Source: Treponema sp. (lineage in GTDB: Bacteria > Spirochaetota > Spirochaetia > Treponematales > Treponemataceae). From it: a stretch of DNA of 37,343 nt. Below are positions 1 through 7,941 of the stretch, piece after piece. The stretch covers positions 1-37,343 of the forward strand of contig JAAYQG010000151.1 of NCBI GenBank assembly GCA_012519415.1, in the 5' to 3' direction. The notes under the pieces were generated by a model that saw nothing but the letters and a program-made list of their open reading frames with translations, was not told the DNA's origin and did no database searches. The position numbers were made by a program, and so were the translations under genes. The stretch's first letter is position 1. Every line of letters begins with the position of its first letter.

Positions 1-481
1 CAATGATGGTGAAATTGCAGGGTTTGAAATGCTTGAAAACTACGGCAAAACAAAAGGTGCAATGAAAGTGTATCCGGTATATTCTTATTTTTCGGAAAAT
101 CTAAAAAAAGCACCAAGCCTCACCTATAAATTTGCACTTCAAAACGAAGGCATTTATCGTTTTGATTTTTACATAAACCCGTCTAACCCCGCAACGCAAG
201 ATAACTACTTTAAGTTTGGCGCAAGCGTAAACGATAAAAAAGTGCTCATTGACGTTGTAGATAAAAATTTTGCCGTAGGAGATAATCAGCATATTTGGGG
301 AACAGATATTACAAATAACATACGCATAAAATCTGCATATTTTGATTGTCAAAAAGGAATAAACACGCTTAAAGTTTATGCAGTTACTCCAAATTTGGTG
401 CTTGAAAAAATTGTACTTTATCCAAATGAATTTGTAATGAAGCAATCGTATCTTGGTCCAAAAGAAACATACAAAAAATAG
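1..481 (+). CDS. C-terminal part of a GH115-family alpha-glucuronidase-like protein (5' truncated by window edge)
   Basis: The reading frame is open to the left edge from base 2 (NDGEIAGFEM...), so the listed ATG at 29 is internal and the gene starts outside the window. The visible ~160 residues look like the C-terminal beta-sandwich of glycoside hydrolase family 115: a conserved Trp followed by a short beta stretch, a 'KGINTLKVYAVTPNLVLEKI' strand, and a terminal SYLGPKE, which resembles the SYLGPPES ending I know from GH115 enzymes. GH115 enzymes remove (4-O-methyl)glucuronic acid side chains from xylan. The catalytic domain is not in the window, so activity cannot be judged. It converges on the carbohydrate ABC operon that starts on the other strand, which supports a role in glucuronoxylan use. 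Family assignment is from motif recognition; another large glycosidase with a similar C-terminal module is possible. Confidence 0.65.
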   Translation, partial: NDGEIAGFEMLENYGKTKGAMKVYPVYSYFSENLKKAPSLTYKFALQNEGIYRFDFYINPSNPATQDNYFKFGASVNDKKVLIDVVDKNFAVGDNQHIWGTDITNNIRIKSAYFDCQKGINTLKVYAVTPNLVLEKIVLYPNEFVMKQSYLGPKETYKK

Positions 482-555
482 AGTACAAAAAACTCTTTCG
501 CCGATTATTATAAAATTGCCGAACACGAGTAAAATTATTAATTGGACTTGATTTA

Positions 556-615
556 TTTATAGATAATAAGGTATCGTATTTTAGCTTTATCTATAAAAGC
601 TGAATAAATTGATAC
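556..615 (+). promoter_or_regulatory. 5' leader with mutually exclusive hairpins before the lipoprotein gene
   Basis: TTTATAGATAA (556-566) pairs perfectly with TTATCTATAAA (587-597). The same 3' arm is overlapped by a second hairpin AGCTTT (583-588)/AAAGCT (596-601). In addition GTATC (571-575) can pair with GATAC (611-615), which abuts the Shine-Dalgarno GAGGG (616-620). The arrangement would allow alternative folds that cover or free the ribosome binding site. It matches no riboswitch class I recognise. Seen in sequence; function is inference. Confidence 0.35.
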
Positions 616-624
616 GAGGGAAAA

Positions 625-1011
625 ATGAAAAAATTAAAGGTTTTTATAACACTTTTAACTCTTGTATTGTTGCTTCCAAGCTGCACAACACAAAAGTTCA
701 AAGGCAAAGCAAAAGCTACATCTTCTCATTTTGAAATGGAATATTCTATTTTTACAGGTACAAAAGATGTAACAATGACACTCCGACAAGGAGATGCACT
801 AAGCATTAAAATGGAAACAAAAAAAGGCGAAGTAAGCACATCCATTTTTTTACCCGGTCAATCTCCGATTTATGAAATTGAACCGTCAAAAAATGGAGAT
901 TTTAGAGTCAATATTGCAAAAGACGGCACATACATAATACGCCTAAAAGGACGCAAAGCAAAAGGTAGTGTTGAAATTCGCATTATTTATTCAGGAGGAA
1001 ATGTAATATAG
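625..1011 (+). CDS. Small secreted lipoprotein of unknown function
   Basis: 128 residues. It starts at ATG 625, four bases after a clear GAGGG ribosome binding site. The N-terminus is a lipoprotein signal: MKKLK basic start, hydrophobic core ITLLTLVLLL and lipobox LLPSC, predicting a lipid-modified Cys at about residue 20. The mature part (~108 residues) alternates short beta-type segments with many Lys/Glu and has no motif I recognise; it could be a small beta-sandwich. It stands alone between the GH115-like gene and the convergent ABC operon, after a structured leader. The stop at 1009-1011 is followed by two inverted repeats and a bidirectional terminator. No function is claimed. Confidence 0.8.
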   Translation: MKKLKVFITLLTLVLLLPSCTTQKFKGKAKATSSHFEMEYSIFTGTKDVTMTLRQGDALSIKMETKKGEVSTSIFLPGQSPIYEIEPSKNGDFRVNIAKDGTYIIRLKGRKAKGSVEIRIIYSGGNVI

Positions 1012-1099
1012 TTTCGCATGGAAATTATGATATAGATTTGAAATTAATTCTGCGAAACTTCAAATTTGTAGCATAATGGGAATTATTCTACAAATTTGA
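1011..1099. repeat. Two inverted repeats downstream of the lipoprotein gene
   Basis: GTTTCGCA (1011-1018) is inverted as TGCGAAAC (1051-1058). Immediately after it, an 18-bp arm beginning TCAAATTTGTAG (1060-1077) is repeated in inverted orientation (1082-1099) with one mismatch and a 4-nt loop. The second would form a long AT-rich hairpin. It is separate from the terminator at 1108-1142 and has no T-tract of its own. Confidence 0.6.
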
Positions 1100-1107
1100 C
1101 GACATAT

Positions 1108-1142
1108 AAAAAGAGCTACTTCTAAATGAAGTAGCTCTTTTT
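1108..1142. terminator. Bidirectional Rho-independent terminator
   Basis: A perfect 15-bp inverted repeat (AAAAAGAGCTACTTC / GAAGTAGCTCTTTTT) with a 5-nt loop TAAAT. Both strands give a stem ending in a T-run, so it can stop the + strand lipoprotein transcript and the - strand ABC operon, whose last stop codon is at 1154. Confidence 0.9.
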
Positions 1143-1153
1143 ATATTAAGGTT

Positions 1154-2554
1154 TTAGTTATTCATTTCGTCAATTAAGCCTTGATAATGATTCTTTGTAG
1201 CCTCATAAGCTTCTTGAGGTGTCTGTCCGCCACCATAAACGTTCCAAATAACCTCTCCAACCTGATTGATACCAATAATCATTGTATCAAATCGTGGTTT
1301 TGGATTATCGCGCATAAGCTGCAATGTTTCATCAACAGCACGTTCATCACGGAATCTTGAATAATAATCTTCTTTCCATGAAGAATCATCATCATAGCCT
1401 GGAACTTCTGTTGTATAAAGATCAAATGCTTTTGCAATTTTTTCTGCACGTTCTTTATCATAACATGCTGGAATAACATAGATATTATCCTGTGCTAAAG
1501 TTGCATACTTACCATCGCCATTTGGTCCAAGTGGGAAGCATACAAAACCCCAGTCATCTTGCATATCTGCAATGTTACCAACACGATACTGCTGGTCAAC
1601 TTGGAAAGCAACTTCACCATTGATAAAAGCAGCATACATCCAGTCCCAGTTTGCACCTTCCGGTTGTGGTTTTTCATAAGCCTGCTTCATTCTTGCAGCC
1701 CAACTCAAAGCTTCAAGAGTTTTATCATTGCCGATATTGTTAAAATATTTGCCGTTTGAATCTTTACCAATGTAGCTAGTACCATTAGACATAGCAGCAA
1801 GATAACAGAATTCTGTAGAAAGGTTTGCCATTCCATATGTATCAAAAGCACCATCGTTATCAAGATCACGAGTTGTTTTTTTCAACATTTCTTCAAATGT
1901 TTCCCATGTCCATTTGCTCTCTTTCTGCAAATCATAAATTGTTTCAGGGTCAATACCTGCTTCTTTTAACAAACGCTTGTTAAAGAAAACACCGACACGA
2001 GGTTCTGAAGCCATTGGACGCATACCGTAGAAACGTCCATCTTTGGTTGTCAAATCAGTTGTTGCTTTATCCCATTTTGGATTTGACCAATCAATTGAAG
2101 TAATTGAAGACAAATCATAGAACAAGTTTCCTTTCATACCAGTAGTTAGAGAACGATTGTCAATAATAAAAACATAGTTCTCATCTCCACCTGTTGTACA
2201 GAAATTCGCAACTGTCTGTGGGTGAGCACCCCAACCGCCAATACCGTAAGTATCGATATCAACATTGTAAGCAACTTTCAAAAATTTATGAAATTTTTTT
2301 GTATCTTCATCAACAGGATTTACCGGTTCTGCATTGTCCAAACCATCGCTTGGCGACCACCAGTCTGCGACAATAATTTCCATACCTTCAAAGTCATAAA
2401 CTTTCTTTGTATTAGGATCTTTTTCAAGTTTTACACTTTTATATTCCTTAAACAAAGCCTTTTCTTCTTCGGTCAAGTTCTTTTTATTTCCACAAGAAAC
2501 AAAAAGAGCTGCAAACCCAATAAAAAGAACAATTTTTAATGCTCTTTTAACCAT
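1154..2554 (-). CDS. Extracellular solute-binding lipoprotein of a carbohydrate ABC importer (SBP1)
   Basis: 466 residues, family-1 (MalE/UgpB-like) solute-binding protein. ATG at 2554 is preceded by a perfect AAGGAGG site. The signal peptide KIVLFIGFAALFVSC ends in a spirochete-type relaxed lipobox, so the mature protein is probably lipid-anchored at Cys21. Typical family features: early 'GMEIIVADWW', the 'VGVFFNKRLLKEAGIDPE' segment, 'TWETFEEMLKKTTRDLDNDG', and a 'GEVAFQVDQQYR' segment. It should capture an oligosaccharide and deliver it to the permease pair encoded just upstream (3709-4635, 2757-3716). A 202-bp gap with a hairpin separates it from those genes, the usual setting for extra expression of the binding protein. 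The ligand is unknown; plant-derived oligosaccharide is inferred from context. Confidence 0.88.
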   Translation of the reverse strand: MVKRALKIVLFIGFAALFVSCGNKKNLTEEEKALFKEYKSVKLEKDPNTKKVYDFEGMEIIVADWWSPSDGLDNAEPVNPVDEDTKKFHKFLKVAYNVDIDTYGIGGWGAHPQTVANFCTTGGDENYVFIIDNRSLTTGMKGNLFYDLSSITSIDWSNPKWDKATTDLTTKDGRFYGMRPMASEPRVGVFFNKRLLKEAGIDPETIYDLQKESKWTWETFEEMLKKTTRDLDNDGAFDTYGMANLSTEFCYLAAMSNGTSYIGKDSNGKYFNNIGNDKTLEALSWAARMKQAYEKPQPEGANWDWMYAAFINGEVAFQVDQQYRVGNIADMQDDWGFVCFPLGPNGDGKYATLAQDNIYVIPACYDKERAEKIAKAFDLYTTEVPGYDDDSSWKEDYYSRFRDERAVDETLQLMRDNPKPRFDTMIIGINQVGEVIWNVYGGGQTPQEAYEATKNHYQGLIDEMNN

Positions 2555-2576
2555 AATTATTAGCCTCCTTAATTTA

Positions 2577-2597
2577 TTTTCTCTAAACTAGAGAAAA
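2577..2597 (-). promoter_or_regulatory. 5'-UTR hairpin just upstream of the SBP1 ribosome binding site
   Basis: TTTTCTCTA (2577-2585) and TAGAGAAAA (2589-2597) form a perfect 9-bp stem with a 3-nt loop, directly upstream of the AAGGAGG site on the - strand. Hairpins at this position in binding-protein genes often protect mRNA from 5' decay. Structure is seen; function is inferred. Confidence 0.5.
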
Positions 2598-2717
2598 GCA
2601 GCGGAAAAGTTTTAACAAATCCGCAAAGTAACCAAATTTTATCAGCAATCATATCGCAGCAACTTATCCTACAATCACATTACAGAACAAGTTACTAACT
2701 AGCTTAACATTTAAAAC

Positions 2718-2733
2718 GGATTTTGTAAAATCC
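2718..2733 (-). promoter_or_regulatory. Intercistronic hairpin after the second permease gene
   Basis: GGATTT/AAATCC with a 4-nt loop, 24 bases after the permease stop codon, followed on the - strand by GTTTTAAA. It could be a leaky terminator or a 3' stability element between the permease and SBP1. The T-tract is weak. Confidence 0.35.
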
Positions 2734-2756
2734 ATTTGTTATAAAAAATATCAGTT

Positions 2757-3716
2757 TTACATTTTTACACCGGTTGAAGCCAAACTTTCAACAAATAAAT
2801 TTTGTGCAAAAATATATAAAATCAACAGAGGGATTAATATTATTAAAACTCCTGTTGCCACAATCGCATTTGTATAACCAATTGTTACAGTTTGCATTCC
2901 ATAAGCATTCATCATATATTGTGCAAAACGGTCGCCTAAACTTGCAACTTGTGTTGATAATAATTTTATTTTACCTAAAAACAAATCCGTATAAAATGTA
3001 TCTGTCCATTGCCATACAAATGCAAACAAAAAGCAAGATGTCAAAATCGGTTTTGCACCGGGAACCATAATACGGATAAACGTTGAAAGAGGTCCGCAAC
3101 CATCAACATAAGCAGCTTCTTCAAGTTCAAATGGAAAGCCCATAAAATACTGACGAATCATATAAATATAAAGTCCGTTTTTTAAGCCCATACAAGTAAA
3201 GCACATCATTAAATACGGTAGCATGGAACCGCGCAAATTAAACGTGTGTCCAAAAATTTTAAAAAACCTAAAATGCAAAAACAGTGACGTTGAAATTGTC
3301 TGCGGCGGAATAACGATTACAAGAATAACACAAAAAAACCAAAATCTCTTAAACGGAAACTGAAAGCGAGAAAATCCATAACCTACAATAGAACAAATAA
3401 AAACTTGAATCATTGCTACCAATGTAGAAACCCACAAGCTGTTAAAAAGAGAAGTTTTATAGTCCATAATAGCAGCTGCAATACGATAATTCGATGTTGA
3501 AAAGTTTTTAGGAAGAACAACTATAGTCGTATCGTACAAGTCTTTTTCTGCCATAAAGCTTATAGAAATCTTATTTAAAATTGGCTGCAAAATCAAAAAG
3601 CACATTCCAAAAATCAAAATTCCACGAAAAATTGAAATAGTATACTTTTTTATAGTTTCCCTAAGTAAAACACCGTCGGAAGCCTCGTTTCTTGCCCAAA
3701 AGTCTTTATTAGTCAT
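2757..3716 (-). CDS. Carbohydrate ABC transporter permease, MalG type (system 1)
   Basis: 319 residues, cytoplasmic-membrane permease of the CUT1 class. An N-terminal TM segment (about residues 31-52) is followed by about five more. The ATPase-docking EAA loop is clear: 'EEAAYVDGCGPLSTFIRIMVPGAKP'. The start ATG overlaps the stop of the upstream permease by 8 bases (ATGACTAA), so translation is probably coupled. With the MalF-type partner (3709-4635) it should form the channel for SBP1. No ATPase is encoded nearby, so a multitasking MsmX/MsmK-type ATPase elsewhere in the genome is inferred. Confidence 0.92.
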   Translation of the reverse strand: MTNKDFWARNEASDGVLLRETIKKYTISIFRGILIFGMCFLILQPILNKISISFMAEKDLYDTTIVVLPKNFSTSNYRIAAAIMDYKTSLFNSLWVSTLVAMIQVFICSIVGYGFSRFQFPFKRFWFFCVILVIVIPPQTISTSLFLHFRFFKIFGHTFNLRGSMLPYLMMCFTCMGLKNGLYIYMIRQYFMGFPFELEEAAYVDGCGPLSTFIRIMVPGAKPILTSCFLFAFVWQWTDTFYTDLFLGKIKLLSTQVASLGDRFAQYMMNAYGMQTVTIGYTNAIVATGVLIILIPLLILYIFAQNLFVESLASTGVKM

Positions 3717-4635
3717 AGTTATACACCACCTTAGAAATAATCAAAGAAGACAAACCAATCAAAGCCATAACAACAACAAAATAAATCCATGCTAATGCGG
3801 AACTAAAACCATAATTAAGTTGACCTATCATTACATCATTTATTTTTCGCATGACAGCATTATCAGTCTTTGTAAAAAAGTCAATAATTGTATAAACCCA
3901 GCAAACAAGCATAAGCGGGCTAACCATTGGAACAGTAATTTTCCACAACCGTTCCCAGCTTGTACAACCTTCCATATCTGCAGCTTCGTACATACTTGGT
4001 GAAATATTCTGCAAGCCCGAAAGGAAAATAATAATTTGAATACCTGATGCCATTGCAACATCATATATGGAATCAATAATTTCAAAAATTCTTTTGAAAA
4101 GTCGACTGCTAACACTGTTGACACCCATCGTATTAGAAACAAGAATTTTTTCAAGCACTTCTGTAATCGTATTGGAATTTCCTTGTTCCTCAATAGTCGC
4201 TTTTAGTTGAGCTAAAAGTGCATTACCAAATTCAAGCCCAACAAGCACTCCTGAAGAAAGAATAACACATAAAAAGAAAATTGAACGCACTAAAGTTCTT
4301 CCTCTAAATTTCTGGTTCAACAGCAAAGCCACGAAGAAACTGAAAACAATTGTTGCAAGTGAACGATAAAACATTGTAGCAATAGAAGTTAAAAGAAGTC
4401 TGTTAAATTCGGGATCAATAGTAAATGCCTTTATATAATTTGCATAATTGTTCCAGTGCAAAGCAAAACCACGTGTTGTTACATCAACATTAGAAAGGCT
4501 CATTGAAAGCGATTGATAAAGCGGCTTTATCATAAAAAAAATAAAACCAATAATAAACGGACTTATAAAAGCATAGCCAAGACGTGCTCTGTGACGCGCA
4601 AGCCCTATTTTTTTCTTTTTTCTGTTAAACAGCAT
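3709..4635 (-). CDS. Carbohydrate ABC transporter permease, MalF type (system 1)
   Basis: 308 residues with six predicted TM segments; the first is 'YAFISPFIIGFIFFMIKPLY'. The EAA loop reads 'MYEAADMEGCTSWERLWKITVP'. It starts at an ATG sharing one base with the stop of the DUF5696-like gene (TAATG), with GGAGG upstream inside that gene. A loop of about 50 residues between TM segments (around 130-180) is longer than in MalG-type partners, as is common for MalF-type subunits. It pairs with the following permease gene. Confidence 0.92.
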   Translation of the reverse strand: MLFNRKKKKIGLARHRARLGYAFISPFIIGFIFFMIKPLYQSLSMSLSNVDVTTRGFALHWNNYANYIKAFTIDPEFNRLLLTSIATMFYRSLATIVFSFFVALLLNQKFRGRTLVRSIFFLCVILSSGVLVGLEFGNALLAQLKATIEEQGNSNTITEVLEKILVSNTMGVNSVSSRLFKRIFEIIDSIYDVAMASGIQIIIFLSGLQNISPSMYEAADMEGCTSWERLWKITVPMVSPLMLVCWVYTIIDFFTKTDNAVMRKINDVMIGQLNYGFSSALAWIYFVVVMALIGLSSLIISKVVYNYD

Positions 4636-7238
4636 TAACGAGCCTCCATAATTTTGTAATCACGAGCAGGAATCTTTATGCCTCCAGGTGTTTCAAAATC
4701 AACATAACCGAAATTAACAATAACAGAATATCCATTATCGAATTTTGTAACAGTAACATCATCATTTAAAAATTCATGATTATCAATTCGTGCATTACAC
4801 ACAAGTCCAATTTCTAAATTATAACGTGAATAAATATCTTGCATTTTACTCTGCCAGTTATCAAAATTTGAAGAATAATATTCCGTAAACTTTGTTTCTT
4901 GCAAACTTCTTTCCGATTCCGCAATAAATGTAAATGCAAGCCCTGCCCCACATTCAGCAGCTTCAAGAATAGCTTGTTTTATCTCGCCCGAAATATTTAT
5001 GGCAGAACCTGTAAATGTAACATTTCCATGAAGAGCAATTTGATAAAAAGGAATATGCTTATCAAGAATTGCATAATTATTACCGTGAAAAACCATATTC
5101 GTTACACAATCTGCATCTTTTACAGCATAAACATTTCCGGCATTTATCATAATTCCAAGCCCTGAATCTTTAACAGCTTTGAATATTGAAAGATGTTCAT
5201 TTTTTACAGCATTTCGGCTTATTTTGCGTTTTGGATTATAATCAGCAGAAAGATGATACCCGTTATCTCTAAAAGAAATGCCATCGAAATTGTACTTAGT
5301 AGCATTTTTACTAAAATTTAGAGCAGCTTTTTTACTTTCCGTAGGACGTAAAAGATAATAAGGCTCTTCCGTATCAAGTTTTCCATACCAAATCGGCGAA
5401 TATTCGCTTAATTCGCATACTTCGCTACTGGCAAAACGTGCAGAATGACTAAAATGATTAAATCCGTCATTTAACGACGGCAAAAAAGCGTATTGAACTT
5501 GACCGTCCAAAAAAACTTTAGCTGAGCAGTTTTTTGTTTCGTCTACCATTTTTTGAAAAGCATTTGAACCGCCAAGCTGTCGTATAAGCTTGAACTTTTG
5601 CAATGATTTTTGTTTTATTCCGCTGTTTATAAAACCTGAAAGTTTAATAAAGCATACAGGCATATCCATTGAATCAATGGTTTTTATTATATTTTTTGCC
5701 TGCTCATATGATGTAAGTTTATACGGCAAAATTTTAGGAATTCCAAGAACTTGCTGCATTTTGGAAATCGCACCTACAATTTCTATTGAAACAGGCACAG
5801 CTTTATTTGCTGATTTTGCAGAATCACCAAACAAATAACTGCGGTATTTTTTTGCCATATCAGAATATGAATCCGACTCAACAAATGTGTAAATCTGTTC
5901 AATACTTTCGCCTGCTGTTAAAGAACGTTCGTAAGCATATTGTGTATTAATATTTCTTGAAGACGGCTCATATTTTTCACTATGAAGAATTTTATAATCT
6001 GCAAAAACATAATTGTAACTACCAAGTTTGCCAGCAACATCAGCAGAAACGGCTCCATATTCTGCACCGTTTTGCATAATCGAAATAAAACTTGATTTTC
6101 CGTTTGAAACACCAAAAACCGGAAAAGCTGCACGAGTTTCTGTCATAACAGCATCTCGGTCTGTTCCATAATCCCAGCCGTAAATATCACAATAATACGA
6201 ATTTTGGCGAATTTTCCCATTGTTAAAGTTTATTATGCTTCCGCCGCCTTCCGGCACAAACAAGAAACCTTTATCATCTTTTCCGCCTGCACCAAAATAT
6301 GGAAGCACAGAAAGTCGTATAATTGGAAAATCCTTTTTGTAAGAAATTTTATCGAATGGAACTTCAACAATAAAATTATTTCCATCAAGTTTATACGTTA
6401 CGGAAATATTAAAACCAGGCACATTTTTTACTTTTCCTCCCGCATACATAACAATATCGCGGTCGTAATCTTCTCTTGTATAACCGATAGAAGCAAAAAT
6501 CTTTTCGTTTTTCTCTTTCAAAAATGTCTGCAAAGGACTTCTGATTATATAAATCGGCTCTTTTTCGAGCATCGGATATTGTTGCAAAAGTTGGCTTTTA
6601 TTGTCAGATGCAAGAAGATTTCCAATATCAATTCTTCGATAATTTTGCTTAACTGTGCGCTGATCGCTTGAAGATAATTGTTTAAGATATTCATCCATAT
6701 CATTTTCAGTTAATGCCATCGGATAAACATAAATACGCTCAATATCGCCGACACTATAATCGATTATAAGTTCGTTTCCGTTTTGTTTTATTTTATATGC
6801 GTTTTTTGAAATCGAATAATTGTAAAAATCGTAAGAAGTATCAACGCCATTTATTGTTGAATATTTTAATAAAAACGGAGATCGCATATTATCTTTTTCT
6901 TTTTGTAAAGCTAATGGGTCTTTTTGAGAATCAATAGGATTTGAATACCAAATATGTCCGTTTAGCTTTTGCGTAATTGAAAACATTGTCGTTTCAGGAT
7001 CTAGCTCCAAGCGAAGATATTCGTTCTCAAGCACATATTTGTCGGGTTGACCTTCACTCAAATATTCAAACTGCTCCAAAACAGTATCAGCAACTTTGCT
7101 TACGTTAACAAGCTGAACTCCAATATATGCAATAAAACCTGCCAAAAGCAGCCAAAACACGAAGATAATCCAAAATTTTGGCGAAGTAATTTTTTTTATC
7201 AAAGACGACCGTAAATTCTGCTCAATATATTCTTTCAT
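4635..7238 (-). CDS. Membrane-anchored DUF5696-like protein with glycosidase-like layout
   Basis: 867 residues. ATG 7238 follows AGGAGA. A cytoplasmic start (1-20) and one TM segment (22-44) leave ~820 residues outside the membrane. Residues ~65-400 look beta-rich, with 'SVLPYFGAGG' (310-319) and 'VPEGGGSIINFNNG' (328-341). Residues ~480-790 alternate strands and helices in a barrel-like way, with 'FDGISFRDNGY' and 'AGLAFTFIAESERSL'. The C-terminal ~60 residues form a small beta domain ('VTKFDNGYSVIVNFGY'). This layout (beta-sandwich, barrel, beta cap) recalls GH101/GH129-type glycosidases. I recognise it as like the DUF5696 proteins found beside sugar ABC transporters in Paenibacillus-type loci. 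Catalytic residues cannot be assigned by eye; a glycan-binding or glycan-processing surface role is inference. Confidence 0.7.
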   Translation of the reverse strand: MKEYIEQNLRSSLIKKITSPKFWIIFVFWLLLAGFIAYIGVQLVNVSKVADTVLEQFEYLSEGQPDKYVLENEYLRLELDPETTMFSITQKLNGHIWYSNPIDSQKDPLALQKEKDNMRSPFLLKYSTINGVDTSYDFYNYSISKNAYKIKQNGNELIIDYSVGDIERIYVYPMALTENDMDEYLKQLSSSDQRTVKQNYRRIDIGNLLASDNKSQLLQQYPMLEKEPIYIIRSPLQTFLKEKNEKIFASIGYTREDYDRDIVMYAGGKVKNVPGFNISVTYKLDGNNFIVEVPFDKISYKKDFPIIRLSVLPYFGAGGKDDKGFLFVPEGGGSIINFNNGKIRQNSYYCDIYGWDYGTDRDAVMTETRAAFPVFGVSNGKSSFISIMQNGAEYGAVSADVAGKLGSYNYVFADYKILHSEKYEPSSRNINTQYAYERSLTAGESIEQIYTFVESDSYSDMAKKYRSYLFGDSAKSANKAVPVSIEIVGAISKMQQVLGIPKILPYKLTSYEQAKNIIKTIDSMDMPVCFIKLSGFINSGIKQKSLQKFKLIRQLGGSNAFQKMVDETKNCSAKVFLDGQVQYAFLPSLNDGFNHFSHSARFASSEVCELSEYSPIWYGKLDTEEPYYLLRPTESKKAALNFSKNATKYNFDGISFRDNGYHLSADYNPKRKISRNAVKNEHLSIFKAVKDSGLGIMINAGNVYAVKDADCVTNMVFHGNNYAILDKHIPFYQIALHGNVTFTGSAINISGEIKQAILEAAECGAGLAFTFIAESERSLQETKFTEYYSSNFDNWQSKMQDIYSRYNLEIGLVCNARIDNHEFLNDDVTVTKFDNGYSVIVNFGYVDFETPGGIKIPARDYKIMEAR

Positions 7239-7263
7239 TCTAATTTCTCCTATACGTTCGCCG

Positions 7264-7941
7264 TCAATTCAGCCTAAACATAATCTCTTTTCCAAGTGAA
7301 ACAAAATATGAAATACCTTGCGAAATCATGCTAAAGAAAAGTAACATTATAAAAATGAAAACAAGCATTCCAAAAACTGTAATAACAAGGAACAAAAGAG
7401 TTTTACCGGCAGTATAAACGTGAATCATCATCATTGCCATAAAAATCAACATAACACACCATAAAAGCGAAATGTTATCAAAAACATAATAAAATGTACT
7501 CTCTTCTATTGTAACAAAATTGCTAAAAACAATAATTGGAATCTGAATTAAAGGATATGGAGTCAACGCATAAGCAGTACCCATATAAATTTCATCAAGA
7601 TGCCCTTTACCATCAAAAAGTGTAGTTACACCCCAGTTACAAATACAAAAAACGACAAGTGGCAACAAAACAGAAGCACACTCAACAAAAATATTTACTT
7701 TTTCCCAGTTTACATCAACTACAAGAAAACTTGTAAATCTAAGTTTCCAGATACGCGTTAAAAGAGTGAGAAAAACAATAAAGTTTGCCGCAGCAAGTGA
7801 ACCGCGTTTCGCATGTGTTAAATCCCAAAAACCATCAGCCGGATGAAATATAACATAAAAGGCATAACGTAAAGTTTCAAAAAAATGATCATAAGTTTGT
7901 TTTTGCCCAAGTTTTTGTATACGTCTAGTTACAAAGTTCAT
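7264..7941 (-). CDS. YIP1-family integral membrane protein
   Basis: 225 residues with five hydrophobic segments at about 47-65, 84-104, 121-141, 152-174 and 180-204. The first ~45 residues carry 'FHPADGFWDLTHAKRGS', the family's pre-TM motif. The central 'TLFDGKGHLDEIYMGTAYALTPYPL' is the characteristic YIP1 core, where a gapped small-residue helix follows a 'G..Y.....' pattern. The ATG shares one base with the stop of the NHL gene (TAATG) and has AAGGAG upstream. Bacterial YIP1 proteins have no established biochemical function. Its placement between the NHL protein and the DUF5696-like protein suggests a membrane partner of those two. Confidence 0.78.
   Translation of the reverse strand: MNFVTRRIQKLGQKQTYDHFFETLRYAFYVIFHPADGFWDLTHAKRGSLAAANFIVFLTLLTRIWKLRFTSFLVVDVNWEKVNIFVECASVLLPLVVFCICNWGVTTLFDGKGHLDEIYMGTAYALTPYPLIQIPIIVFSNFVTIEESTFYYVFDNISLLWCVMLIFMAMMMIHVYTAGKTLLFLVITVFGMLVFIFIMLLFFSMISQGISYFVSLGKEIMFRLN

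Noticed and set aside
101-526. 141-residue ORF on the - strand opposite the GH115-like gene
   Set aside because: Shadow ORF rich in Phe, Cys and Ile without a start site, opposite a frame with a recognisable family ending.
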